DNA of 64,000 bases from the NCBI GenBank assembly GCA_013327885.1, contig JABUMY010000004.1, positions 1 through 64,000 on the forward strand, in the 5' to 3' direction. This DNA is from Flavisolibacter longurius (GTDB lineage Bacteria; Bacteroidota; Bacteroidia; Chitinophagales; Chitinophagaceae). The position numbers and the translations under genes were made by a program. The notes beneath the pieces were generated by a model. The model did no database searches. It had not been told where the DNA came from and saw only the letters and a list, made by a program, of their open reading frames with translations. How positions within the stretch are numbered: the first letter of the stretch is position 1; each line of letters opens with the position of its first letter. Of this stretch, positions 8,797-16,918 are shown piece after piece.

Positions 8797-10404
8797 ATGA
8801 AGCGCAAAACAATCAATCAACTCATACTTGCATTGCTGGCGGTGGTTACCATCACCTCCTGTGCAAAAAAACTGGATCTGTTTCCACAAAATGACCTGAC
8901 GCCTGAAAAGGCATTCTCTACACCGGAAGGATACAAAAGCGTACTGGCAAAGATTTATGCAACACTGGCCGTTACCGGTAACCAGGGTGCTGCCGGTGCG
9001 CCGGATATTGGCGGTGGCCTTGATGAAGGTTCGCAGGTGGCGTTTATCCGTGGTTTCTTTAATGCGCAGGAACTTCCTACCGATGAAGCGGTGGTGGCCT
9101 GGAACGACCAGACCATTCATGACTTTCACTTCCTGCGCTGGACGGCAGCCGATCCGTTTTTAAGAGGCCTCTATGCCCGTCCTATCTACAACATTACGCT
9201 TATCAATGAGTTTCTTAGAGAGGCAGGTGATGATAAACTGGCGGAACGCGGCATCACCGGCACTGCGGCCAGCGACATTAAAAATGCAAGGGCTGAAGTG
9301 CGGTTCCTGCGTGCCTTTAATTATTGGGTAATGATGGACCTTTTTGGAAAATCAACCTTTATTACAGAGGCCGACCGCGTAGGTGCTACGCTTCCCAACG
9401 AAGCGTCACGCACCCAATTGTTTACTTACATCGAGTCGGAATTAAAAGCCATTGACGGCGAACTGGCACCTGCCAAAACCATTGAGTACGGCAGGGTTGA
9501 CCAGGCGGCTGCCTGGGCGTTGCTGGCCCGCCTTTACCTGAACGCTGGTGTGTACACCGGAACGGCCAGGTATACGGATGCCATTGTGTACGCTAAGAAA
9601 GTAATTGATGCTGGTTATACCTTGCGTCCTAATTACCCGCAGCTTTTCCTGGCGGATAACCACAAACACAAAGATGAATTTATCTGGACCATCAACTGCG
9701 ATGGCCTGCGTACGCAGGCATATGGTAATACCACCTTTTTTGCCCACGCTGCCGCCGGTTCCAACAACGATGAATATGGTGTACGCGATGGCTGGTTTGG
9801 TTACCGCGCCACCACGGCATTGACCTCGCTTTTCAGCGATCCAACAGGTGCCTCTGACCAGCGGGCCTTGTTTAATAACCTGTCCAATGCAACCATCAGC
9901 GACATCACCAACTTTGCCCAGGGTCCCTGGGTGAAGAAATGGCGCAACGTTCGCAGCGATGGTCTGCCCACTGCTGATGCCAACCGCGATTATGCCGACA
10001 TCGACTTCCCTGTTTTTCGTTTGCCTGAAATGTATTTTATCTATACCGAAGCGATGCTGCGTGGCGGCACAGGAGCCGATCCGGCCACTGCGCTGACCTA
10101 CATGAACAACCTTCGCCAGCGTGCCTATGGCGGCTCTTATGGCGTGGGGAATGTGGGCAGATTGAATGCAAGCGACATTACACTGCCGTTTGTGCTGGAC
10201 GAAAGGGCCCGCGAGCTGTATTGGGAAGGGCATCGCCGTACCGACCTGGTACGCTACAATCTGCTTACCACGGCAACATACCTCTGGCCCTGGAAAGGTG
10301 GTGTGCAATCGGGAACGGCTGTTGACAGCAAGTACAACATCTACCCCATTCCTGCAGCCAACCTAACGGCTAACCCTAACCTGACACAAAACACCGGTTA
10401 TTAA
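8797..10404 (+). CDS. susD: SusD/RagB-family glycan-binding lipoprotein
   Basis: 535 residues. The start at 8797 gives a lipoprotein signal with the lipobox at 'ITSCAKK' (Cys22), so the protein is lipidated and probably surface exposed. It shows the usual SusD N-terminal features ('DLFPQNDLTPEKAF', 'YARPIYNITLINEFLREA') and the C-terminal 'LPFVLDERARELYWEGHRRTDLVRYN' pattern seen here in pieces. It would act as the hinged lid of the SusC barrel, capturing oligosaccharides. It starts 19 bases after susC stops, and susE follows after 18 bases, which fits a single operon. Confidence 0.95.
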   Translation: MKRKTINQLILALLAVVTITSCAKKLDLFPQNDLTPEKAFSTPEGYKSVLAKIYATLAVTGNQGAAGAPDIGGGLDEGSQVAFIRGFFNAQELPTDEAVVAWNDQTIHDFHFLRWTAADPFLRGLYARPIYNITLINEFLREAGDDKLAERGITGTAASDIKNARAEVRFLRAFNYWVMMDLFGKSTFITEADRVGATLPNEASRTQLFTYIESELKAIDGELAPAKTIEYGRVDQAAAWALLARLYLNAGVYTGTARYTDAIVYAKKVIDAGYTLRPNYPQLFLADNHKHKDEFIWTINCDGLRTQAYGNTTFFAHAAAGSNNDEYGVRDGWFGYRATTALTSLFSDPTGASDQRALFNNLSNATISDITNFAQGPWVKKWRNVRSDGLPTADANRDYADIDFPVFRLPEMYFIYTEAMLRGGTGADPATALTYMNNLRQRAYGGSYGVGNVGRLNASDITLPFVLDERARELYWEGHRRTDLVRYNLLTTATYLWPWKGGVQSGTAVDSKYNIYPIPAANLTANPNLTQNTGY

Positions 10405-10422
10405 TCTTTTAAAAATTGTATT

Positions 10423-11241
10423 ATGCAAAATAGGTTGCTTGTGGTTTTTGCTTTTTTACTGGCACTGGTTTCCTGTAAAAAAGATGAACACAAAATTTAT
10501 TACGAAGGTGGTACCGCACCTGTGCTGACCGCTTCTGTTGCCGGCCCCCTGGTGCTTACCCAAGCAGATGCTGCTAAACCGGCTATCCGCTTTAGCTGGA
10601 CCAATCCCGATTACCGGTTTACCACCGGCATTAGTTCACAGAACGTAACGTATGTACTGCAGATCGACACCGTAGGCAAAGGGTTCAGCAGCAGCAAGCT
10701 GCAGGAGGTTTCCATTGCCAAAAACCTGGAAACAACGTTTACCGCAAAGGATTTCAACGCCATTTTTACAAAAATGGATGTAAAAGAAAATGTGGAGCAT
10801 GAGTTTGAATTCCGCCTGAAATCAACTTTGGGCAATGGCGCCGCGCCGCTTTTTTCGAATATTCTTAAAATGAAGGTGACGCCATACCTCGATGTGGCTG
10901 TTCCCATTCCGCCAACAGGCGAATTGTTTGTTACCGGTAGCGCCATGCCCAGCGACTGGACCAACAGTCCGCCCGCCTCGCAAAAGTTTACCAAGGTAAG
11001 CAACACCGAATACACCATCACCGTGGCACTGGCATCCGGCAAGGAGTACAAGTTCCTGACAACGCCGGGAAGTTGGCAACCGCAATACGGCGGCACACAG
11101 GCATTGGGCGGCGATTTGGGCTTCAACATGGGGCTTCCCGGACAGAGCGACCCGGCTGGTATCCCTACACCTGCCGAAGCTGGGAATTACAAGATCACCG
11201 TCAATTTCAAAACGGGTAAATACACGGTGGTAAAACAATAA
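10423..11241 (+). CDS. SusE-like glycan-binding lipoprotein
   Basis: 272 residues. Lipoprotein signal with Cys18 in 'LALVSCKKDE'. Residues ~25-160 form a SusE-type Ig-like domain ('FSWTNPDYRF', 'YVLQIDTVGKGF', a 'LKMKVTPYLD' end). Residues ~165-272 form one C-terminal SusE/SusF-type carbohydrate-binding module ('ELFVTGSAMPSDW', 'GSWQPQYGG', 'YKITVNFKTGKYTVVK'). SusE homologues bind glycan at the surface and help to select fragment size for SusCD. It lies between susD and the larger susF-like gene and shares their strand and spacing, so it is part of the same operon. Confidence 0.88.
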   Translation: MQNRLLVVFAFLLALVSCKKDEHKIYYEGGTAPVLTASVAGPLVLTQADAAKPAIRFSWTNPDYRFTTGISSQNVTYVLQIDTVGKGFSSSKLQEVSIAKNLETTFTAKDFNAIFTKMDVKENVEHEFEFRLKSTLGNGAAPLFSNILKMKVTPYLDVAVPIPPTGELFVTGSAMPSDWTNSPPASQKFTKVSNTEYTITVALASGKEYKFLTTPGSWQPQYGGTQALGGDLGFNMGLPGQSDPAGIPTPAEAGNYKITVNFKTGKYTVVKQ

Positions 11242-11263
11242 TCTAAACGCTAATTGCAGCATT

Positions 11264-13075
11264 ATGAAAAAAATATCTTCTCTCCTGGCTCTTTTTGCAG
11301 TGGTCATCCTCCTGGTGACCGGCTGTAAAAAAGTAGACCCTTTGCCCTACTATAACGATGGCAGCAAGGTATCGCTAACCGCATCGCAAACCACCATTGC
11401 ACCAACGCCTGCCGACTCGGCAAAAACAATGGTGACCTTTGCCTGGACAGATCCGAACTATGCCACCGACACGGCTAAATACAAATTCATTGTAGAAATT
11501 GATTCGACAACGCATAATTTTTCCAACCCGGTACGACGGGAAATTATCGGCAGGAAGACCTTTTCCTTTACCGGAAAAGAATTGAACAACATCATGCTGA
11601 ATTACGGCTATGCCCTGGGTGCACCCGTAGCGCTGGATGTAAGGGTGGTCTCATCTTATGAGAACAACAATGACCGTTTGTTCTCAGACGCCGTAAAGAT
11701 CATGGTAACGCCGTATAACGATCCTTCGGTGCTTACGGCTACGGCTACAACGGTTACCGCTACACTGCCCAATGCAGCGCAGGCCGCAACTACGTTCAAC
11801 TGGACGCCTTCGTTCAACGGTTACACGGGAACCATTACGTATGCGATCCAATATGATTCTTCCGGAAAGAACTTTGCCTCTCCGCAGGAAGTGGCCGTAG
11901 GTGCCGGTGTTCTGACCAAAGCCTTAACACAGGCAGAGATCAATGCAACAGCTATCAACGAAGGTGTTGTCGGCGGTTCTGCCGGTAAGCTTGAATACCG
12001 CCTGAAAGCAACAACAGCACAAGGCGCCGTAGCGTACTCCAACGCCATCAGTGTTACCATCAACACCTATGTTCCGGTACCACCAAACCTTTATATAGTA
12101 GGTGATGCTACACCCGGTGGATGGGATAATCCCGTGCCGGTTCCCTCACAACAGTTCACCAAAGTGGATGCTTATACCTTCAGTATCACGCTTGGCTTGA
12201 CCGCCGGCAGATCGTATTTGCTGCTGCCGCTGAATGGTAACTGGGATTCAAAATACGGGGGTGCCACAGATGGCACAGCAGCCGGAGGCGGTGTACTGCT
12301 GAAAGACGGCGCCGTGCCGGGATCAAACACACCTTCGCCTGCCGTTTCCGGTATATACAAGATCGTGGTTAATTTTCAAACGGGTCGGTATACGGTAACA
12401 AAGGTTGAAGTGCCTGCCAATCTTTACATTGTGGGTGATGCTACCCCAGGTGGCTGGGACAACCCCGTTGCTGTGCCTTCGCAGCAGTTCACCCGTATCA
12501 GTGATGCTTCTTACGGAATTGTGATCAACCTGAAAGCCGGTTCAAGCTATTTGTTGCTGCCATCGAACGGTAGCTGGGACCATAAGTTTGGCGGTGTTAC
12601 CGATGGTACCGGTACCGGTGGTGGCGCTTTGCTGGCCGATGGTGCGGTACCCGGTTCAAATACACCAGCGCCGGCTACCTCGGGACTGTATAAGATTATT
12701 GTAAACTTTGCCACCAACTCGTATACCGTGACGCCGTACACAGGGCCGGCAAACCTTTATATCGTGGGTGATGCCACGCCGGGCGGTTGGGATAATCCCG
12801 TGCCGGTTCCTTCGCAACAGTTCACCAAAGCTGGCAATGCTGTTTTTGAATTGACAACAACGTTAACAGCAGGAAAGTCCTACGTATTCCTGCCAACGAA
12901 CGGAAGCTGGGATCACAAGTATGGTGGTACCACCGATGGCACAGCGGCAAATGGTGGCAGTTTGCTGGCCGATGGCGATGTACCGGGTTCTAACACACCG
13001 GCCCCCGGCACAACCGGCACGTACAAGATCACTGTGAACTTTATCAGCAATACGTACAAACTCGTAAAACTGTAA
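11264..13075 (+). CDS. SusF-like lipoprotein with three tandem binding modules
   Basis: 603 residues. Lipoprotein signal with Cys21 ('LLVTGCKKVD'). Two Ig-like SusE domains (about 30-150 and 155-272) precede three near-identical modules of 111, 111 and 107 residues, each beginning 'NLYIVGDATPGGWDNP' and ending 'YKI-VNF'. Conserved Trp residues ('GGWDNP', 'GSWDHK') are the likely sugar platforms. The module repeats are also clear in the DNA, with an exact 333-bp period. Three copies should raise avidity for a repetitive glycan. It is the last gene of the sus operon; a strong terminator follows 64 bases after the stop. Confidence 0.9.
   Translation: MKKISSLLALFAVVILLVTGCKKVDPLPYYNDGSKVSLTASQTTIAPTPADSAKTMVTFAWTDPNYATDTAKYKFIVEIDSTTHNFSNPVRREIIGRKTFSFTGKELNNIMLNYGYALGAPVALDVRVVSSYENNNDRLFSDAVKIMVTPYNDPSVLTATATTVTATLPNAAQAATTFNWTPSFNGYTGTITYAIQYDSSGKNFASPQEVAVGAGVLTKALTQAEINATAINEGVVGGSAGKLEYRLKATTAQGAVAYSNAISVTINTYVPVPPNLYIVGDATPGGWDNPVPVPSQQFTKVDAYTFSITLGLTAGRSYLLLPLNGNWDSKYGGATDGTAAGGGVLLKDGAVPGSNTPSPAVSGIYKIVVNFQTGRYTVTKVEVPANLYIVGDATPGGWDNPVAVPSQQFTRISDASYGIVINLKAGSSYLLLPSNGSWDHKFGGVTDGTGTGGGALLADGAVPGSNTPAPATSGLYKIIVNFATNSYTVTPYTGPANLYIVGDATPGGWDNPVPVPSQQFTKAGNAVFELTTTLTAGKSYVFLPTNGSWDHKYGGTTDGTAANGGSLLADGDVPGSNTPAPGTTGTYKITVNFISNTYKLVKL
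12086..13072 (+). repeat. Three tandem 333-bp coding repeats
   Basis: Units start at 12086, 12419 and 12752, an exact spacing of 333 bases (111 codons), with the third unit slightly shorter. The starts share almost the same DNA ('ttta-at-gt-ggtgatgc'-type words), so the copies duplicated recently or are homogenised by recombination. Copy number could change by slipped recombination without breaking the frame. Confidence 0.9.
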
Positions 13076-13138
13076 AGGGCGCCAGCAACCAACCGATACC
13101 AGAACTGCCACCTGGCAGATCTTAATAAAAGGAAAAGC

Positions 13139-13168
13139 AAAGGCCATTCAGTAATGAATGGCCTTTTT
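13139..13168 (+). terminator. Rho-independent terminator of the sus operon
   Basis: Perfect 9-bp stem GGCCATTCA / TGAATGGCC with a 4-base loop and five T residues. It separates the susCDEF operon from the GH53 gene, which must therefore use its own promoter. Confidence 0.9.
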
Positions 13169-13187
13169 GCAACGGTGCCGGTTTTTA

Positions 13188-13214
13188 TTGCGACACTGTT
13201 TGCAGCTATCTTTA
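13188..13214 (+). promoter_or_regulatory. Promoter candidate of the GH53 gene
   Basis: TTG at 13188-13190, a 16-base spacer and TATCTTTA at 13207-13214 (one base off TAnnTTTG). The predicted start of transcription is near 13221, about 20 bases before the chosen ATG at 13242. Confidence 0.45.
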
Positions 13215-13241
13215 AACAGGTATGAAAATGAATTTTTATCT

Positions 13242-14267
13242 ATGAAGATTGGTGTGTTACTACTCGGTAGCCTGCTGCTTTGCGCCTGCAAAAAACAACC
13301 GGGGAATAGTCCTCTTCCCACGCCGGAACCGGTTCCTGCAACTGGCTTTGTAAAAGGTGCCGACATAAGCTGGGTCACCGAAATGGAAGCTGCAGGAAAG
13401 AAGTTTTACAACCGGTCGGGTACAGCGCAGGATCTTTTTGTGTTGCTGAAAAGCATGGGGCTGAACACCGTGCGGCTGCGTGTTTGGGTAAACCCGGTCA
13501 ACGGGTGGAGCAACAAAGCCGATGTGGTGGCCAAGGCACAACGGGCAAAGGCTGCCGGCTTGCGTACGCTGATCAATTTCCACTACAGCGATTCGTGGGC
13601 CGACCCGGGCAAGCAGCCAAAGCCGGCAGCGTGGGCAGCCTTTTCAGTTACCGAACTGGCAACAGCGCTTGCGGCACACACCACCGATGTGCTCACCGCA
13701 TTGAAGACCGCCGGCATTGCACCGGAATGGGTGCAGGTAGGCAATGAAACCAACGATGGCCTTCTTTGGCCCGAAGGCCGGGCCAGTACCGGCATGGCCA
13801 ATTATGCCCGGTTTATCAACGCCGGTTATGAGGCGGTAAAGGCTGTTTTTCCGGCAGCAAAAGTCATCGTGCATCTTTCCAACGGCTGGGACAATGCGCT
13901 TTTTCGCTGGTCGTTCGATGGACTGAAAGCAGCCGGTGGTAAATGGGATGTGATCGGCCTATCGCTTTACCCCTCAGCGGATAACTGGCAGTACATGACT
14001 ACACTTTGTGCAGCCAACATGGCCGACATGGTGCAGCGCTACGGCAAAGAAGTAATGGTGGTGGAAGTGGGGATTCCCTGGGACCAGGAAACCGTGAGCC
14101 ACGATTTTCTTAAAGACATCCTTTCCAAAACGAGTGCAGTACCCGGCGGCAAAGGCCTTGGCGTTTTGTATTGGGAGCCGCAGGCCTATGCTAACTGGCA
14201 GGGTTATACGTTAGGTGCTTTCCAGCAAAATGGCCGGCCGACAATTGCCCTGGATGCGTTCAAATAA
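13242..14267 (+). CDS. GH53 endo-beta-1,4-galactanase lipoprotein
   Basis: 341 residues from the ATG at 13242, chosen because it opens a lipoprotein signal (lipobox 'LLCACKK'); the longer open frame upstream has no leader and runs into the terminator. The whole mature protein is a GH53 barrel: 'GADISWVTEMEAAG' at the start, 'LRVWVNPVNG', the acid/base Glu169 in 'QVGNET', the nucleophile Glu275 in 'MVVEVGIPW', and 'GVLYWEPQAY' near the end. GH53 enzymes cut beta-1,4-galactan of pectin side chains into galacto-oligosaccharides. Being lipidated, it is likely surface-attached next to SusC/SusD. The clan GH-A gene starts 11 bases later and probably shares its transcript. Confidence 0.92.
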   Translation: MKIGVLLLGSLLLCACKKQPGNSPLPTPEPVPATGFVKGADISWVTEMEAAGKKFYNRSGTAQDLFVLLKSMGLNTVRLRVWVNPVNGWSNKADVVAKAQRAKAAGLRTLINFHYSDSWADPGKQPKPAAWAAFSVTELATALAAHTTDVLTALKTAGIAPEWVQVGNETNDGLLWPEGRASTGMANYARFINAGYEAVKAVFPAAKVIVHLSNGWDNALFRWSFDGLKAAGGKWDVIGLSLYPSADNWQYMTTLCAANMADMVQRYGKEVMVVEVGIPWDQETVSHDFLKDILSKTSAVPGGKGLGVLYWEPQAYANWQGYTLGAFQQNGRPTIALDAFK

Positions 14268-14278
14268 TAATTGAAACA

Positions 14279-16807
14279 ATGAAGTTGAATTTTCTTTTTG
14301 GCTTGTGTCTTCTTTTGAGTACGGCGGCAACTGCGCAACCGAAAAAATCAAACCTGGTTTATGTCGATAACAAAGGCGTGCTGCGGTACACAGATGGTAA
14401 AAAGGAAGCCGCCTTTTTTGGCGTGAACTATACCGTGCCCTTTGCTTATGGCTACCGGTCGCACAAGGCCCTGGGCATAGATCCCGAAAAGGCTATCGAC
14501 GCCGATGTGGCCCACATGGCAAGGCTGGGCCTCAATGCCTTTCGGGTGCATGTATGGGATGTGGAGATCAGCGACTCGCTGGGCAATCTGCTGGAAAACG
14601 AGCACCTGCGCCTGTTTGATTACCTGCTCTTCAAGCTAAAGCAACAAAACATCAAGATCCTTATCACACCCATTGCCTTTTGGGGCAGCGGCTATCCCGA
14701 GCCCGATGTAAAGACCATCGGTTTTGCTTCGGTTTATGGCAAAGGCCCATCGGTGGTAAAAGAAGAAGCCATCAAAGCACAGGAAGCCTATCTGCAGCAA
14801 TTTTTCCGCCATGTCAACCCCTATACAAAAACAACCTACCGCGATGACAGGGATGTGATTGCCATGGAGATCAACAACGAGCCGCACCACAGCGGCCCGC
14901 GGGAAAAAACAACGGACTATGTAAACCGGTTGGCCGCTGCCGTTAGAAGCACCGGGTGGACCAAACCCATATTTTACAACATCAGCGAGTCACCTTCCTA
15001 TGCGGGACCGGTAACGGCTGCCAAGGTGGATGGCTTTAGCTTTCAGTGGTACCCCACCGGCCTGGTGGCCAACCACGAACGCAAAGGAAATTTCCTGCCC
15101 AATGTAGACCGCTACCATATTCCTTTCCTGGATTCGCTGCCGGCATTTGCTAAAAGAGCCCGGATGGTGTATGAGTTTGACGCCGGTGATGTGATGCAGC
15201 CGGTGATGTACCCGGCCATGGCCCGCAGTTACCGCACGGCAGGTTTCCAGTGGGCAACGCAGTTTGCTTATGATCCGCTGTACACGGCCTATGGCAATAC
15301 GGAGTACCAAACGCATTATCTCAACCTCGTATATACACCAGCAAAAGCCATCAGTTTGCTGATTGCTGCCAAAGCCTTTTTGCAATTGCCCCGCGGCAAA
15401 AGTTATGGCGACTACCCGGTCGATACGGCCTTTGGCGACTTCAGGGTAAGCTATAAAGAGCAGGTGAGTGAAATGAACACCGAAGAAGCATTCTACTACA
15501 CAGCAACCACCACCACACTACCAAAGAACAGTGCACGATTAAAGCACATCGCCGGCACGGGCTCTTCGCCGGTTGTGCATTATGCCGGTACCGGTGCTTA
15601 TTTCCTTGACAAGGTTGCCGATGGCGCCTGGCGACTGGAGGTCTTTCCGGATGCAATAGCCGTGGCAGACCCGTTTGAAAAAGCTTCGCCAAAAAAGACC
15701 GTTACCCGCCTGCAATGGCGGTCCAACCGCATGAAGATTTTGTTGCCCCAGTTTACGGAGCAGTACATCATCACCGGGGCTACGGCCGGCAATTCCTACA
15801 AAGGCAACTGGAACAAAGAAGGCAACGATTTGCAGCCGGGTGTTTATTTTATTACGGCCCCTCAAAGTGCATATGCAGGTTACACAACATCTGGGGTGGA
15901 ATTTTATGCACCACCGGCAACCCCGGCAGAACCCGAAGTTTACCACGAGCCGCATCGCCACGTATCGGCTAACCAGGCATTTGTGTTGTCGGCCACGGTT
16001 GCCGGCATAGATACGGCGGACAAGGTTTTTGTGGAGATCCGGCATTCGGCCAGCGGCTGGAAAACGGTGCCAATGCAGGCTGGCGGTGGTTATCGTTATG
16101 CCGCCACCATTCCTGCAGAAATCGCTACGCCAGGTCTTATCCATTACCGGGTTATGATTCGCAGGGCAAGCGGCGATACCTATACGTTCCCTGGTGGCTT
16201 TAAGGGCAACCCCTATGCCTGGGACGAATACCGCAATGAAAGCTGGCAAACAACAGTGGCGGCGCCGGGAAGCCATTTGGTTCTTTTTCACCCGGCAACA
16301 GACCGCGAAAAACTGGTGCCGTATAACCCCGACTGGCGGGCCAGCACCATCAGCTATGTTACGGCCGGTAACAATTCAGACTTGGTGTTCCGGGCCAGCA
16401 TGAACAAACCGGCTGGCGACGGGCGCCTTGGTTTTCAAACCTATTTTGGCGAGACCATTTCAGTCCGCAGCTACGAGTTGTCCCAGTTTACCAAACTGGT
16501 GATCAAAGCAAAAGCGTCTGCTCCAACAAGAGCAAAGGTTTCGCTTCTGACAACAGACGCCGCGGCTTATGGTGCTACAGTAGATCTTGACACGGAATGG
16601 AAAGAGATCGAACTGCCACTGCGCAGCCTGCAACCAACGTCCTACCTGTTGCTGCCGCGGCCTTACCCGGGTTTTCAGCCGCTGGATTTTCAATTGGCAA
16701 AAACACCACCGTTTGCCATCAACAGCATTGAACGGCTGGAGGTGAGTGTGCAGCCTGCAGCCCTGCCCCTGCAATGGGAAGTGGCAGGTGTTTGGCTGGC
16801 CCGGTAA
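14279..16807 (+). CDS. Clan GH-A glycoside hydrolase, probable exo-beta-galactosidase
   Basis: 842 residues with a Sec signal (cleavage near 'ATAQP'). The N-terminal ~400 residues are a clan GH-A barrel: 'GLNAFRVHVWDVE', the acid/base Glu201 in 'INNEPHH' and the candidate nucleophile Glu299 in 'MVYEFDAG'. The C-terminal ~440 residues look like beta-sandwich domains ('ISYVTAGNNSDLVFRASM', a CBM-like end). It is co-directional with the GH53 gene 11 bases upstream, so the likely task is trimming galacto-oligosaccharides. GH147 beta-galactosidases of pectic-galactan loci in Bacteroides are one candidate family, but a GH5-like assignment cannot be excluded from sequence reading alone. A perfect 8-bp hairpin follows the stop. 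Confidence 0.75.
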   Translation: MKLNFLFGLCLLLSTAATAQPKKSNLVYVDNKGVLRYTDGKKEAAFFGVNYTVPFAYGYRSHKALGIDPEKAIDADVAHMARLGLNAFRVHVWDVEISDSLGNLLENEHLRLFDYLLFKLKQQNIKILITPIAFWGSGYPEPDVKTIGFASVYGKGPSVVKEEAIKAQEAYLQQFFRHVNPYTKTTYRDDRDVIAMEINNEPHHSGPREKTTDYVNRLAAAVRSTGWTKPIFYNISESPSYAGPVTAAKVDGFSFQWYPTGLVANHERKGNFLPNVDRYHIPFLDSLPAFAKRARMVYEFDAGDVMQPVMYPAMARSYRTAGFQWATQFAYDPLYTAYGNTEYQTHYLNLVYTPAKAISLLIAAKAFLQLPRGKSYGDYPVDTAFGDFRVSYKEQVSEMNTEEAFYYTATTTTLPKNSARLKHIAGTGSSPVVHYAGTGAYFLDKVADGAWRLEVFPDAIAVADPFEKASPKKTVTRLQWRSNRMKILLPQFTEQYIITGATAGNSYKGNWNKEGNDLQPGVYFITAPQSAYAGYTTSGVEFYAPPATPAEPEVYHEPHRHVSANQAFVLSATVAGIDTADKVFVEIRHSASGWKTVPMQAGGGYRYAATIPAEIATPGLIHYRVMIRRASGDTYTFPGGFKGNPYAWDEYRNESWQTTVAAPGSHLVLFHPATDREKLVPYNPDWRASTISYVTAGNNSDLVFRASMNKPAGDGRLGFQTYFGETISVRSYELSQFTKLVIKAKASAPTRAKVSLLTTDAAAYGATVDLDTEWKEIELPLRSLQPTSYLLLPRPYPGFQPLDFQLAKTPPFAINSIERLEVSVQPAALPLQWEVAGVWLAR

Positions 16808-16808
16808 G

Positions 16809-16835
16809 AATGACTTCAATGCTTATAAAGTCATT
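16809..16835 (+). terminator. 3'-end hairpin without a T-tract
   Basis: Perfect 8-bp stem AATGACTT / AAGTCATT starting two bases after the stop of the GH-A gene. No run of T follows, so it may stabilise the 3' end of the mRNA rather than terminate transcription. Confidence 0.45.
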
Positions 16836-16918
16836 GTGGTACCCTGTGCTTAAAAATTGATTTGAATTGGTGCAATACGGGCATCTTTCCTTATTTTGTA
16901 CGCAGGAGAATTGCTATC

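Noticed and set aside
9442-10308. 288-codon reverse frame inside susD
   Set aside because: Antisense of a complete SusD protein; no domain or start signal.
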